In this document: positions 16,111 through 25,548 of the stretch, piece after piece
Position numbering within the stretch: the stretch's first letter is position 1
Layout of the letters: each line of letters starts with the position of its first letter
Source of the DNA: Mycetocola saprophilus
GTDB taxonomy: Bacteria > Actinomycetota > Actinomycetes > Actinomycetales > Microbacteriaceae
Assembly: GCF_000718085.1 (NCBI RefSeq)
Contig: NZ_JOEC01000002.1
Coordinates: 1-64,000, forward strand
Direction: 5' to 3'
DNA length: 64,000 nt
Program-made: the position numbers and the translations under genes
Notes under the pieces: model-generated
What the model was told of the DNA's origin: nothing
Seen by the model: the letters and a program-made list of their open reading frames with translations, nothing else
Databases searched by the model: none

Positions 16111-16193
16111 TGCGCGAGGGGGGACTTGAACCCCCACGCCCTTACGGGCACTGGCACCTGAAGCCAGCGCGTCTGCCATTCCGCCACTCGCGC
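16111..16193 (-). tRNA. tRNA-Leu (anticodon CAG)
   Basis: The minus strand folds into a class II tRNA of 83 nt: acceptor GCGCGAG/CTCGCGC, a D arm with GGCAGA, an anticodon arm ctggc-ttCAGgt-gccag, a long variable arm (tgcccgtaagggcg) and a T arm with GTTCAAGTC. The discriminator base is A and CCA is not encoded. The loop triplet CAG reads CUG codons. Confidence 0.95.
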
Positions 16194-16324
16194 AATTGAC
16201 ACACTTTCGTGTATTCGTTCCTCACTTCCGTGCGGACTTCATGAGATTATCACAGCCCTCATTTGGTTCCCTAATCGAGGGGCATTCTTCGGCCCCGATG
16301 GGCGTGTCGCCCCGGAATCACCCG

Positions 16325-16363
16325 GAGTTTTTGGGGGTGGGTCCCACCCGGGAACCCCCGGGA
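16325..16363. repeat. Overlapping GC-rich inverted repeats upstream of fhaA
   Basis: gggtgggtcccaccc and cccgggaacccccggg form two adjacent short-loop hairpins in the 290-bp gap between tRNA-Leu and fhaA. They could shape transcripts in either direction, but there is no clean T run. No other feature was seen in this gap. Confidence 0.4.
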
Positions 16364-16483
16364 TCGGAAAAAGATTTGGACAAATTCCAGGACCGAGCGC
16401 GCGTTCTGAGATGCCAGGTTCAGCCTCGCCGACTAACATGGGCCTAGCCGATCGGCACCTCAACCAACACCCCGGGGAGATCT

Positions 16484-17200
16484 GTGGGCATTCTGGACAG
16501 TTTCGAGAAGGGTCTCGAGCGCGCCGTTAATGGTGCGTTCGCGAAGACCTTCCGCTCGGGATTGCAGCCGGTGGAAATCTCCTCGGCGCTGAAGCGGGAA
16601 CTCGACACCACGGCCGCCGTGGTGAGCCGAGATCGCATCCTGGCAGCCAACACCTTCGCCGTGCACCTCTCCCCCACCGACTTCGAACGCATGTCGAAGA
16701 TGGGCGGCGCCCTGGTGGACGAGCTGGTGGCCATCGTCAAGAAGTATGGCCGAGCCCAGGGCTACACCTTTGCCGGGGCCGTGAGCGTCACGCTGCGCCC
16801 GGACCCGGGTCTCAGCGAGGGCATCATGCGGGTGGACACCGAGGATCCGCAGACCGATGTGGTGTGGCTGCCCGCGCTGGATATCGCCGGACAGCGCTAT
16901 CCCCTCGCCCGGGCCCGCACCGTGATCGGACGCGGATCCGACGCCGATATCACCATTGCCGACCCCGGAACCTCCCGCAAACACGTGGAAATTCTCTGGG
17001 ATGGCAAGCGCGCCCAGGTTCATGACCTGGGATCCACCAACGGCTCCGAGCTCAACGGCCAGCGCGTCACCCAGGCCCTACTCGAGGATGGTTCGGTCAT
17101 CCAGATCGGCCGCACCCAGATCACCTACCGACTGCTGGCTCAGTCGGCACCCAAACCGGCCGAGAAAAACAACGACGGATTCTGGGGGAACCCCGTATGA
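16484..17200 (+). CDS. fhaA: FHA domain protein FhaA
   Basis: The 238-residue protein has the N-terminal DUF3662 domain (about 1-115, starting MGILDSFEKGLERAVNGAFA) and a C-terminal FHA domain (about 140-225) with the phosphothreonine-binding signatures IGRGSDADI, SRKHVEI and GSTNGSELNG. In mycobacteria FhaA binds phosphorylated partners such as the MviN/MurJ complex and dampens peptidoglycan synthesis. It is the first gene of the conserved fhaA-fhaB-pstP-rodA-pbpA-pknA-pknB operon and overlaps fhaB by four bases. The likely start codon is GTG at 16484. The linker between the two domains is shorter than in mycobacteria. Confidence 0.93.
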   Translation: MGILDSFEKGLERAVNGAFAKTFRSGLQPVEISSALKRELDTTAAVVSRDRILAANTFAVHLSPTDFERMSKMGGALVDELVAIVKKYGRAQGYTFAGAVSVTLRPDPGLSEGIMRVDTEDPQTDVVWLPALDIAGQRYPLARARTVIGRGSDADITIADPGTSRKHVEILWDGKRAQVHDLGSTNGSELNGQRVTQALLEDGSVIQIGRTQITYRLLAQSAPKPAEKNNDGFWGNPV

Positions 17201-17742
17201 GTGATCTCACCCTCCTCGTGCTTCGGCTCGGATTCCTGATCCTGCTCTGGCTCTTTGTTTTTGGCGTCGTGTATTCGCTGCGGGCCGACCTGTTTGGTCG
17301 ATCGACCCGCAAGGTGAAACCCCGGGTGGCCGCCGCGGCCCCCGCGCCCACACCCGCCCCCGCGCCGATCGCCGTTCCGCCGGCACCGACCCCGGCGCCC
17401 CGACCGGCGGCACCGGTGCCCTCGGCCACCAACCGAACCCGCGCCAACACCCACACCTGTGATCGCCTGGTGATTCTCTCGGGACCGCGCGCCGGCCAGG
17501 ACCGTCCGCTCGGCACCGGTCCGATCAGCATCGGCCGCTCCTCGGATTCCAACGTGATCCTCAAGGACGACTACACCTCGACCCACCACGCGCGCCTGCT
17601 GCTCTGGGGCGAGGACTGGATGCTCCAGGACCTCGACTCCACCAACGGCACCTTCCTGGATGGCAAGCGCATTTCGGCGCCCACCCCGATCCACCTGGGC
17701 GACGTCATCAAGGTGGGGGCAACCACCTTCGAGCTGCGGTGA
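17197..17742 (+). CDS. fhaB: FHA domain membrane protein FhaB (FipA)
   Basis: The 181-residue protein has one N-terminal membrane helix (LVLRLGFLILLWLFVFGVVY, about 6-25), a Pro/Ala-rich linker (about 45-85) and a C-terminal FHA domain with IGRSSDSNV, STHHARL and DSTNGTFLDG. FhaB reads threonine phosphorylation by PknA/PknB and in mycobacteria links it to FtsZ and FtsQ at the septum. The start ATG overlaps the fhaA stop (ATGA), and the stop is four bases before the pstP start, so the genes are translated as a unit. Confidence 0.93.
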   Translation: MSDLTLLVLRLGFLILLWLFVFGVVYSLRADLFGRSTRKVKPRVAAAAPAPTPAPAPIAVPPAPTPAPRPAAPVPSATNRTRANTHTCDRLVILSGPRAGQDRPLGTGPISIGRSSDSNVILKDDYTSTHHARLLLWGEDWMLQDLDSTNGTFLDGKRISAPTPIHLGDVIKVGATTFELR

Positions 17743-17746
17743 TCGA

Positions 17747-19009
17747 ATGACCGTCGGCGGCACTAGCGCGGCACTCTCCCACGTGGGGCGGGTGCGCAGC
17801 AACAATCAGGATTCCGGATACGCCGGAAACTCACTCTTTGTTGTCGCCGACGGCATGGGCGGGCACGCGGGCGGCGATGTGGCCAGCGCCGTGGCCCTGC
17901 GCCGCATCATCGAGGCGGATATCGATTATCCGACCGCACAGGATGCCGCCGCGGCCCTGCAAACGGCGATCATCGCGGCCAACGGCCAGCTGACCGAGGC
18001 CGTGTTTGAACACCCCGAACTCACCGGCATGGGCACCACCGTGGATGCCCTGGTGCGGGTGGGCGACGAGGTTGCGATCGCTCATATCGGCGACTCCCGC
18101 ATTTACCTGTTGCGCGATGGCGAGCTCAGCCAGATCACCACCGACCACACCTTCGTCCAGCGCCTGGTGGATGCCGGCCGGATCACCGAGGAGGAGGCGC
18201 TGGTACACCCGCGCCGCTCGGTGCTGATGCGTGTTCTGGGCGACGTGGATCAGTCCCCCGAGGTCGACACCCTGGTGCTGGGAACCCGGCCCGGGGACCG
18301 CTGGCTGCTGTGCTCCGACGGCCTCTCGGGTGTGGTGGATTCCGAGCTCCTGCGCGCGACCCTGATGGCCGACCTCACCCCCGCCGAGGTTGCCGACCGC
18401 CTGGTGCGCTACACCCTGGACCGCGGCGCCCCGGATAACGTCACCGTGGTGATCTACGATGTGGGCACCGAGAGCGTCGCGAACGATGTCCAGACCGTCG
18501 GTTCCGCCGCCAAGCCCCTGGCCTTCGAAATCTCGGCGCCGCGCCGCACCAGCATCCTGCCGGCCCTGCGACTGCCGGGCACCCGCGCCACCGCGGCCGC
18601 GCAGCTGCCCCCGGTTCCGGCCGGCGTGGAATCCGACGAGTTTTATGGCGAGCTCCTCGAGGAGGATGCGCGTCGTATCCGGCGCCGCCGCCTCACCTGG
18701 GGTGTGGGGGCCATGGTTGTGCTGCTGGCGCTGCTGCTGGCCGCGGTCATCGGCTACTCCTGGACCCAGTCGCGCTACTTTGTGGGCCAGAGCCCGGATC
18801 GCAGCACGGTCACGATCTATCAGGGTGTGCCGCAGGATCTCGGGTTCATCTCGCTCTCCCACGAGTATCGCGATACCGACATCAAGCTCAGCAAGCTCCC
18901 GGAGTACGACCGTAATCTGGTCCGACAGAACGTCCCGGCCGACTCCCTCGATGATGCCGACGCGATCGTGAACCGACTCCGTCAGCTCAGCAAGGAGGGC
19001 GACCAGTGA
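17747..19009 (+). CDS. pstP: PP2C-type serine/threonine protein phosphatase PstP
   Basis: The 420-residue protein has a cytoplasmic PP2C domain (about 5-240) with metal-binding motifs VRSNNQDSG, VVADGMGGHAGG, AHIGDSRIYLL, LCSDGLSG and the late GAPDNVTVV. One membrane helix follows (VGAMVVLLALLLAAVIGYSW, about 325) and a short extracellular tail. It dephosphorylates PknA, PknB and their substrates and so closes the kinase loop encoded in this operon. The ATG at 17747 is chosen; the frame runs further upstream through fhaB but that part has no sense. It overlaps rodA by four bases. Confidence 0.94.
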   Translation: MTVGGTSAALSHVGRVRSNNQDSGYAGNSLFVVADGMGGHAGGDVASAVALRRIIEADIDYPTAQDAAAALQTAIIAANGQLTEAVFEHPELTGMGTTVDALVRVGDEVAIAHIGDSRIYLLRDGELSQITTDHTFVQRLVDAGRITEEEALVHPRRSVLMRVLGDVDQSPEVDTLVLGTRPGDRWLLCSDGLSGVVDSELLRATLMADLTPAEVADRLVRYTLDRGAPDNVTVVIYDVGTESVANDVQTVGSAAKPLAFEISAPRRTSILPALRLPGTRATAAAQLPPVPAGVESDEFYGELLEEDARRIRRRRLTWGVGAMVVLLALLLAAVIGYSWTQSRYFVGQSPDRSTVTIYQGVPQDLGFISLSHEYRDTDIKLSKLPEYDRNLVRQNVPADSLDDADAIVNRLRQLSKEGDQ

Positions 19010-20433
19010 GCACCGAAGCGCTGAACACCCGTGCGCCCGCTTCCGGCGCCGACGCCCTGCAGGCCGATACCGGCGTGATCCGCACGATGCGGAAGCTGCG
19101 GATGCCCAAGACCCACCGCAACCGCGAGCTCGCCCTGCTGATTTTTGCCTGCGTGGTCAACGCCGGCGCCCTGATGAGTGTCCAGCTGGGCGCCCTGGGG
19201 CAGATCGAACCCGAGATTTTGGCGCTGTGTGGCGCCCTGGCCTCGCTGGTGTTTGGGCTGCACATCTGCCTGCGCTTTGTCGCGCGGGATGCCGACCCGA
19301 TCATCCTGCCGGTGGCCACCGTGCTCAACGGGCTGGGCCTGGCGATGATCTACCGGATCGATCTGGCGCGCAACGTCTCGGGCTGGTCGGCCGCATCGAC
19401 CCGGCAGATCGTGTGGAGCTCGATCGCGATCATCGCGGCGATCCTGGTGATCCTGCTGATCCGTAACCACCGCGTGCTCTTCCGCTACACCTACCTGTTT
19501 GGTCTCGGCGCCTTCATCCTGCTACTGCTCCCCCTGGTTCCCGGCCTGGGCCGAACCGTGGGTGGCGCGACGGTGTGGATCGGCATCGGAAACGTGGTGA
19601 ACTTCCAGCCCGGTGAGATCGCCAAGATCTTCCTGGCCATCTTCTTTGCCGGCTATCTGGTGCGCACCCGCGACACCCTGGCCCTGGTGGGCAAGAAGTT
19701 CCTGGGCATCCGGTTCCCCCGACTGCGCGATCTCGGACCCATCTTTGTGGTCTGGCTGATGTCGATGGGCATCATCGTGTTCCAGCACGATATGGGTACC
19801 GCCCTGCTGTACTTCGGCATGTTCACGATCATGATCTACGTGGCCACCGGGCGCCTCAGCTGGGTCCTGCTGGGCATGGGCCTGTTCCTCGGCGGCGCCT
19901 ACTTTGCCAGCCAGCGACTCTCCTATGTGAGTGGCCGTTTTGATGCCTGGCTGGATCCGTTCTCACAGGCAAACTACGACAAGGTCGGCGGCAGCTGGCA
20001 GCTGGTGCAGGGCATCTTCGGTCTCGCCCACGGTGGTTTCACCGGAACCGGGCTGGGCCAGGGACGACCGAACCTCACCCCGCTGGCCGAGAGCGACTTC
20101 ATCGTGACCAGTCTCGGTGAGGAGCTGGGACTCGCCGGACTGTTTGCGATCCTCGCGCTGTTCCTGATCCTGGTCGCCCGCGGCCTGCGAATCGGGTTCA
20201 GCACGCGTGATGACTTTGGCAAGCTGCTGGCCATCGGCCTGGCGTTTACGATCGCCCTGCAGGTGTTCATCATGGTGGGCGGGGTGACCCGGGTGATTCC
20301 GCTGACCGGTTTGGCGACGCCGTTCCTGGCGGCCGGCGGTTCGGCCCTGGTGGCCAACTGGATCATCGTGGCACTGCTACTCAAGCTCAGCGACGGCGCC
20401 AAGCCCGAACTCGAGGAGGCGCCCCGTGCATAA
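19006..20433 (+). CDS. rodA: SEDS-family peptidoglycan glycosyltransferase (RodA/FtsW)
   Basis: The 475-residue protein has about twelve hydrophobic segments and SEDS signatures such as LVPGLGRTVGGATVWI, NFQPGEIAKIFL, QHDMGTALLYF and the late TGLATPFLAAGGSALVANW. It polymerises lipid II glycan strands in partnership with the transpeptidase PbpA encoded next. A cytoplasmic N-terminus of about 40 residues precedes the first helix. Position between pstP and pbpA is the same as in other actinobacteria. Start overlaps pstP by ATGA-type coupling and its end overlaps pbpA by eight bases. Confidence 0.94.
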   Translation: MSTEALNTRAPASGADALQADTGVIRTMRKLRMPKTHRNRELALLIFACVVNAGALMSVQLGALGQIEPEILALCGALASLVFGLHICLRFVARDADPIILPVATVLNGLGLAMIYRIDLARNVSGWSAASTRQIVWSSIAIIAAILVILLIRNHRVLFRYTYLFGLGAFILLLLPLVPGLGRTVGGATVWIGIGNVVNFQPGEIAKIFLAIFFAGYLVRTRDTLALVGKKFLGIRFPRLRDLGPIFVVWLMSMGIIVFQHDMGTALLYFGMFTIMIYVATGRLSWVLLGMGLFLGGAYFASQRLSYVSGRFDAWLDPFSQANYDKVGGSWQLVQGIFGLAHGGFTGTGLGQGRPNLTPLAESDFIVTSLGEELGLAGLFAILALFLILVARGLRIGFSTRDDFGKLLAIGLAFTIALQVFIMVGGVTRVIPLTGLATPFLAAGGSALVANWIIVALLLKLSDGAKPELEEAPRA

Positions 20434-21883
20434 GGAACTCCGCCGGGTCGGCGCCGTTGTGGTGCTGATGTTTGCGGCACTGTTTGTCTCCTCCACCGTG
20501 ATTCAGGGTGTGCAGAGTGACGCGCTGGGCAAGGACCCCCGCAACACGCGAACCCGCTATGACAGTTACCAGGTGGAGCGCGGACCGATCGTGCTCGCCG
20601 ACGGCACGATCATCGCCCAGTCGGTGCCCTCCAACGACGAGTTCCGCTACCAGCGCGAGTATCCGCAGGGCCCGCTCTATGCGGGCGTAACCGGGTACTT
20701 CAACCCGATTCAGGGCGCCACCGGTATCGAGCAGGCGATGAACGACTACCTCACCGGAACCTCGAGCGATCAGTTCCTCACGGATCTGGCCCGGATCGTT
20801 AACGGCCAGCCCGCCCGCGGCGCCCGGGTCGAGCTCTCGATCCAGTCCAAGGTGCAGCAGGCGGCCTCCGAGGCCCTCGGCAATCGTCGCGGCGCCGTGG
20901 TGGCCATCGAGCCCAAGACCGGCAAGATCCTGGCGATGGTGACCAACCCCACCTTCGATCCCAACGGGATGGCCTCACACAACTCCGATGCCGTATCCGC
21001 GCTCTATAAGGATCTGCTGGCCAATCCGCTCGATCCGCTGATCAACCGCGCGATCGGTGGAAACCTGAACCCGCCCGGATCGAGCTTCAAGGTCATCGTG
21101 GCCGCGGCCGCCCTGGCCTCGGGCGAGTACACCGCCGAGAGCGAGTTCCCCAACCCGCAGTTCATCGAGCTGCCCGGCACCAGCACCAAGGTGTACAACT
21201 TCACCCGTGAGGCCTGCGGCCCGGGCGAAACGGTAACGCTGGCCGAGGCGATTAGGCAGAGCTGTAACGTGCCGATGGCCGAACTGGGAATCCGCCTGGG
21301 CGCCGATAAGATCCGCGAGCAGGCCGAGAAGTTTGGGTTCAACACCCCGCTGGATGTCCCGCTGCGGGTCGAGCCGAGCGTCTACCCCAAGGGGGGCGAT
21401 GTGCCCAGCACCGCGCTCTCGGCCTTCGGGCAGTGGGATGTACGCGCCTCGCCGATGCAGATGGCGATGGTTTCGGCGGGAATCGGTAACGGGGGCGTCA
21501 TGATGAAGCCCAATCTGGTCAATCGGGTGATCGCCCCCAACCTCGACGTGGTCAAATCATTCGACCCCGAGAAACTGCGGACCGTGGTCACCCCGGATCA
21601 GGCCTCGGAACTGACCAAAATGATGATCGCCGCGGTCGCTACCGGGCAGTCCAATAATGCAAGAATAGAGGGGGTCGACGTGGCCGGAAAAACGGGCACC
21701 GCTCAAAACGGTGTCGATGATCCGTATACGCTCTGGTTTACCGGGTTTGCGCCCGCGCAGAACCCCGAAGTTGCGGTAGCGGTCGTGGTGGAAAACGACG
21801 GTGACCTGGGACACCATTCCTCGGGAAATATTGTTTCTTCTCCGATTGCAAAGAAAGTTATAGAGGCGGTGCTGAATAAATGA
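20426..21883 (+). CDS. pbpA: Penicillin-binding protein A (class B transpeptidase)
   Basis: The 485-residue protein has an N-terminal membrane anchor (VGAVVVLMFAALFVSSTVI, about 6-24), a dimerisation/pedestal region and a C-terminal transpeptidase domain. The catalytic triad of motifs is visible: SSFK (in NPPGSSFKVIVAAAAL), SCN (in RQSCNVPMAELG) and KTGTAQ. It cross-links peptidoglycan and is the partner of the SEDS protein encoded upstream; in mycobacteria PbpA is a PknB target and acts in septum formation. The start lies inside the end of rodA. The last 200 bases are noticeably more AT-rich than the neighbours. Confidence 0.93.
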   Translation: MHKELRRVGAVVVLMFAALFVSSTVIQGVQSDALGKDPRNTRTRYDSYQVERGPIVLADGTIIAQSVPSNDEFRYQREYPQGPLYAGVTGYFNPIQGATGIEQAMNDYLTGTSSDQFLTDLARIVNGQPARGARVELSIQSKVQQAASEALGNRRGAVVAIEPKTGKILAMVTNPTFDPNGMASHNSDAVSALYKDLLANPLDPLINRAIGGNLNPPGSSFKVIVAAAALASGEYTAESEFPNPQFIELPGTSTKVYNFTREACGPGETVTLAEAIRQSCNVPMAELGIRLGADKIREQAEKFGFNTPLDVPLRVEPSVYPKGGDVPSTALSAFGQWDVRASPMQMAMVSAGIGNGGVMMKPNLVNRVIAPNLDVVKSFDPEKLRTVVTPDQASELTKMMIAAVATGQSNNARIEGVDVAGKTGTAQNGVDDPYTLWFTGFAPAQNPEVAVAVVVENDGDLGHHSSGNIVSSPIAKKVIEAVLNK

Positions 21884-23634
21884 GACCCACGGCAGGACTG
21901 ACCTTCGGGGGACGCTACGAGCTGGTTTCGCGGATCGCTATCGGCGGTATGGGCGAGGTCTGGCAGGCGACCGACTCGGTGATCGGACGTACCGTCGCGA
22001 TCAAGATCCTCAAGGACGAGTACCTCGGCGACCCGAGCTTCCTCGAGCGGTTCCGCTCCGAGGCACGCCACGCGGCCCTGGTGAACCATGAGGGCATCGC
22101 CAACGTCTATGACTACGGCGAGGAGGAGGGCAGCGCGTTCCTCGTCATGGAGCTGGTGCCCGGCGAGGCGCTCTCCACGGTGCTCGAGCGCGAGCGTGTG
22201 CTCCCCTCGGATCGTGTGCTCGACATCGTCGCGCAGACCGCCCTGGCCCTCCAGGCGGCCCACTCGGCCGGCCTGGTGCACCGCGATATCAAGCCCGGCA
22301 ACCTGCTGATCACCCCGGATCACCGGGTCAAGATCACCGACTTCGGCATCGCCCGGATCGCCGACCAGGTGCCGCTGACGGCCACCGGTCAGGTCATGGG
22401 GACCGTGCAGTATCTCTCCCCGGAGCAGGCGTCCGGTCACCCGGCATCGCCCTCCACCGACATCTACTCGCTGGGCATCGTCGCCTATGAGGCACTCGCG
22501 GGCAAGCGTCCGTTCACCGGTGAGTCCCAGGTGGCCATCGCGATGGCACAGATCAACGAGGCCCCGCCGGAGCTGCCGGCAACCGTGGCCGAGCCGGTGC
22601 GTAACCTTGTCTTCTCGATGCTCGCGAAGAACCCGGCCGACCGTCCCGCATCCTCGGTGCACGTGGCGCGTGCCGCCCAGGCGCTGCGCCGCGGAGACGT
22701 GGCCGCGGCCACCGCCGCGGTGCCCTCGATCGCCGATGGTGTGGCGATCACCGGGGCGACCCAGCTGATCGGTTCCTCCGAGGCCGCCACGACCCTGCTC
22801 AACACCTCGGCCACCCAGCGCCAGCAGCTGTTTGGACTGGAGCCCGAGGCGGGTGCCGTCGAGGGCACCGTGGAGGAGGAAAAGAAGAAGCGTAGCCCGT
22901 GGACCTGGCCGCTGATCGCACTGATCACCATCCTGGCCATCGTGCTGGGCTTCACGATCTTTGCGCTGGTCAAGCCCGGGGACGGCGGAAACCAGGCGAC
23001 CAACTCGCCCTCCGACACCGTGAGCTCCGAGCCCTCGGACACCCCCTCCACGACGCCCTCGCCCACCGAAACCACGGTTCTGGTGGACCCCAACGCGTAC
23101 GTGGGAAAGAACGGCGATGACGTAGTCAGCGCCCTGTCGGGACTGGGCCTGAAGCCCACGCTCGCCACCGGCAACGCGGCCACCTCGGCGGCCCAGGTCA
23201 ACACCGTGATCAAACTCTCCAAGAGCGGCAACGTTCCGGTGGGTAGCGACATCGTGGTGACCGTCTATGGCCCGCAGGCCACGATCCCCGCCCCGGGTAG
23301 CGCCCCCGCCGTGGCCTGTGGCCCCAACGGCTGCGTGGAAAACTCCAAGGCCACCGTGACCTGGGCGCGCTACAACCAGTGCCCGGCCGGTCTGCAGATC
23401 GAGGGATACCGGATCACCGTGAACGGTGCCTCGCTGGGGGGCTCGGGTACCGTGCCGCGCGATCAGACCTCGGTGGAGATCACCCTGGGTGGGTTCCCCG
23501 GACCGGCAACGATCTCGTATGTGGCCCTGTGCGGGGAGAACAACGAGTCGCCCGCGTCGCCCACCACCTCGGTGCCGATCGTTCAGGTGAGCGTGCCGTC
23601 CAGCACGCCGACTGCCACCACGGGCGGCAACTAG
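21880..23634 (+). CDS. pknA: Serine/threonine protein kinase PknA with PASTA and fibronectin III-like outer domains
   Basis: The 584-residue protein has a cytoplasmic kinase domain (about 10-270: IGGMGEVW glycine loop, VAIKIL lysine, HRDIKPGN catalytic loop, DFG, SPEQ), a juxtamembrane linker, one membrane helix (PLIALITILAIVLGFTIFAL, about 347-366), a Ser/Thr/Pro linker, one PASTA-like repeat (about 405-465) and a last domain of about 110 residues rich in Val, Thr and Ser that looks like a fibronectin III or Ig fold. Mycobacterial PknA has no such outer domains. It controls cell elongation and division with PknB. The start overlaps pbpA by four bases. Confidence 0.9.
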   Translation: MRPTAGLTFGGRYELVSRIAIGGMGEVWQATDSVIGRTVAIKILKDEYLGDPSFLERFRSEARHAALVNHEGIANVYDYGEEEGSAFLVMELVPGEALSTVLERERVLPSDRVLDIVAQTALALQAAHSAGLVHRDIKPGNLLITPDHRVKITDFGIARIADQVPLTATGQVMGTVQYLSPEQASGHPASPSTDIYSLGIVAYEALAGKRPFTGESQVAIAMAQINEAPPELPATVAEPVRNLVFSMLAKNPADRPASSVHVARAAQALRRGDVAAATAAVPSIADGVAITGATQLIGSSEAATTLLNTSATQRQQLFGLEPEAGAVEGTVEEEKKKRSPWTWPLIALITILAIVLGFTIFALVKPGDGGNQATNSPSDTVSSEPSDTPSTTPSPTETTVLVDPNAYVGKNGDDVVSALSGLGLKPTLATGNAATSAAQVNTVIKLSKSGNVPVGSDIVVTVYGPQATIPAPGSAPAVACGPNGCVENSKATVTWARYNQCPAGLQIEGYRITVNGASLGGSGTVPRDQTSVEITLGGFPGPATISYVALCGENNESPASPTTSVPIVQVSVPSSTPTATTGGN

Positions 23635-23665
23635 TACCAACGGGTGGCGTAAATCGCCGCCAACA

Positions 23666-23699
23666 GCACGGCCCTCGGCGTAAACGTCGGGGGCCGTGC
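23666..23699 (+). terminator. Hairpin between pknA and pknB
   Basis: gcacggccc (23666-23674) pairs with gggccgtgc (23691-23699) around a 16-base loop. No T run follows, so it is more likely an attenuator or RNA-processing structure than a full terminator. Confidence 0.55.
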
Positions 23700-23740
23700 C
23701 ATGATAGAAGCGATAGTGTCGCACGGGGAATCTGGAGAAT

Positions 23741-25483
23741 GTGGTGGCTGAGCAAGAGCGTCGGTTAGCCGACCGATATATCGTCGGAGCGCTGATTGGA
23801 CGCGGCGGCATGGCCGACGTTTACCAGGCAACCGACACCAAGCTCGGCCGTACGGTCGCGCTCAAGATCCTCAAGGCCGACCTGGCCAGCGACCCGGCGT
23901 TTAGGCTGCGGTTCCGCCAGGAAGCCCAGGCCGCCTCGCGGATGGCCGACCCCACGATCGTTCGTGTCTACGATGCCGGCGAGGACGAGAGCATCGATGC
24001 CTCGGGCCACCGCATCCTGCAGCCCTTTATCGTGATGGAGTACGTCCCCGGCCGCACGCTGCGCCAGGTGATCGCCGATCACGGTGCGCTCTCGCCCGAG
24101 CGTGCGGTGCACATCGCCAGTAAGATCCTGACCGCCCTGGAGTACTCGCACCGGGCCGGCGTGGTTCACCGCGACATCAAGCCCGGAAACATCATGCTGG
24201 GTGCCGATGACGCGGTGAAGGTCATGGACTTTGGTATCGCCCGGGCCGTCTCTGATACCTCGGCTACCGTCGCGCAGACCACCGCCATTCTCGGCACCGC
24301 ATCCTACTTCTCCCCGGAGCAGGCCAAGGGCGAGACCGTGGATGCTCGCACCGACCTGTACTCGACCGGCGTGGTGCTGTTTGAGATGCTCACCGGCCGC
24401 GCGCCCTTCCGCGGGGAAACCGCGGTGGCGGTGGCCTATCAGCACGTGAGCGAGGCGCCGATGCGCCCCTCCGAACTCAACCCCGGCGTCTCGACGGCCC
24501 TGGATATGGTGGTCGCCCGCGCGCTCAGCAAGAACCGCGATGACCGCTACCAGTCGGCCTCAGAGTTCCGCGAGGAGCTCCTGGCTGCCGGTCGGGGCCA
24601 GACCCCCGCCACGCGTCCCGAACCCGAGTCTGCAACCATGCTGTTTGGCACGATGGGGACCACAACCTCCAACGCCGAGCAGGCGCTGCGCCAGCTCACC
24701 GACGCCTCGGTACAGACCAAGACCCAGCGTCGCCCCCCGGTGGTATGGATCTGGGCCGGTGCCGCGGTGGTGGCGGTCATCCTGATCGCGATCCTGGTGT
24801 GGGTGCTCTCGCTCTCTAACACCGCGGACACAAACAATAAGCAGACCCTCCCCGATCTGGCATCGATGAGCCAGCAGAACGCCGTGGACACCCTGCACGG
24901 CCTCAACCTGGTGGACAGCGTCTTCGAGGAAAACAGCGACACCGTCGCCGTCGGAATCGTGATTCGCACGGATCCCGAGGCCGGCAGCGAGGTTGCCCCC
25001 GGCAGTGTGGTGAAGGTGTATGTCTCGCTGGGTGCCAAGACGGTGGCGGTTCCCGAGGTGCAGAACCTCAGCCAGGCCGATGCCACAACAAAGCTTGCCG
25101 AGGCGGGCCTGGAGGTGGGCACGATCAACTCTCAGAGCTCCCCCACGGTGGCCAAGGACACCGTCATCTCCAGCACCCCGGCCGCGGGCGCCGCGGTCTC
25201 CCCGGGTTCGCGCATCGATCTGACCGTCTCCGACGGCACCGTTCAGGTGAGCGATGTCCGCGGAAACAAGCTGGATGTTGCCACCTCGATGCTCGAGGCG
25301 CTGGGACTGAGCGTGGTTCCGCGCCCGGATCCCACCTGCCCCGCCCAGCAGGATTCGATCGTCAACTCGCAGTCCGTGGCCCCCGGCTCGGCACCGCAGG
25401 GCACCGAGGTTCAGCTGGGGTACTGCACCGGAACCACGGCGCCGCCGAGCACCGATCCCTCTACCCCGCCGGCCGGCGGCTAG
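23741..25483 (+). CDS. pknB: Serine/threonine protein kinase PknB with three PASTA repeats
   Basis: The 580-residue protein has a kinase domain (about 10-275: IGRGGMADVY, VALKIL, HRDIKPGNIM, DFGIARA, SPEQAKGE), one membrane helix (VVWIWAGAAVVAVILIAILVWVL, about 335) and three PASTA repeats (about 365-432, 433-500, 501-565) that bind muropeptides or lipid II, then a Pro/Thr tail. Mycobacterial PknB has four PASTA units. It phosphorylates cell-wall and division proteins, including FHA partners encoded in the same operon. The GTG at 23741 follows TGGAGA; the next GTG at 23744 is also possible. Confidence 0.94.
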   Translation: MVAEQERRLADRYIVGALIGRGGMADVYQATDTKLGRTVALKILKADLASDPAFRLRFRQEAQAASRMADPTIVRVYDAGEDESIDASGHRILQPFIVMEYVPGRTLRQVIADHGALSPERAVHIASKILTALEYSHRAGVVHRDIKPGNIMLGADDAVKVMDFGIARAVSDTSATVAQTTAILGTASYFSPEQAKGETVDARTDLYSTGVVLFEMLTGRAPFRGETAVAVAYQHVSEAPMRPSELNPGVSTALDMVVARALSKNRDDRYQSASEFREELLAAGRGQTPATRPEPESATMLFGTMGTTTSNAEQALRQLTDASVQTKTQRRPPVVWIWAGAAVVAVILIAILVWVLSLSNTADTNNKQTLPDLASMSQQNAVDTLHGLNLVDSVFEENSDTVAVGIVIRTDPEAGSEVAPGSVVKVYVSLGAKTVAVPEVQNLSQADATTKLAEAGLEVGTINSQSSPTVAKDTVISSTPAAGAAVSPGSRIDLTVSDGTVQVSDVRGNKLDVATSMLEALGLSVVPRPDPTCPAQQDSIVNSQSVAPGSAPQGTEVQLGYCTGTTAPPSTDPSTPPAGG

Positions 25484-25500
25484 TCGCCTCCACAAAAATC

Positions 25501-25531
25501 AGCCTCCCGCACACCGAGTGTGCGGGAGGCT
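25501..25531. terminator. Bidirectional terminator between pknB and trpG
   Basis: agcctcccgcacac pairs perfectly with gtgtgcgggaggct around a short loop. It separates the two convergent genes. Confidence 0.85.
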
Positions 25532-25548
25532 GTGTTGTCTGGTCCGGG

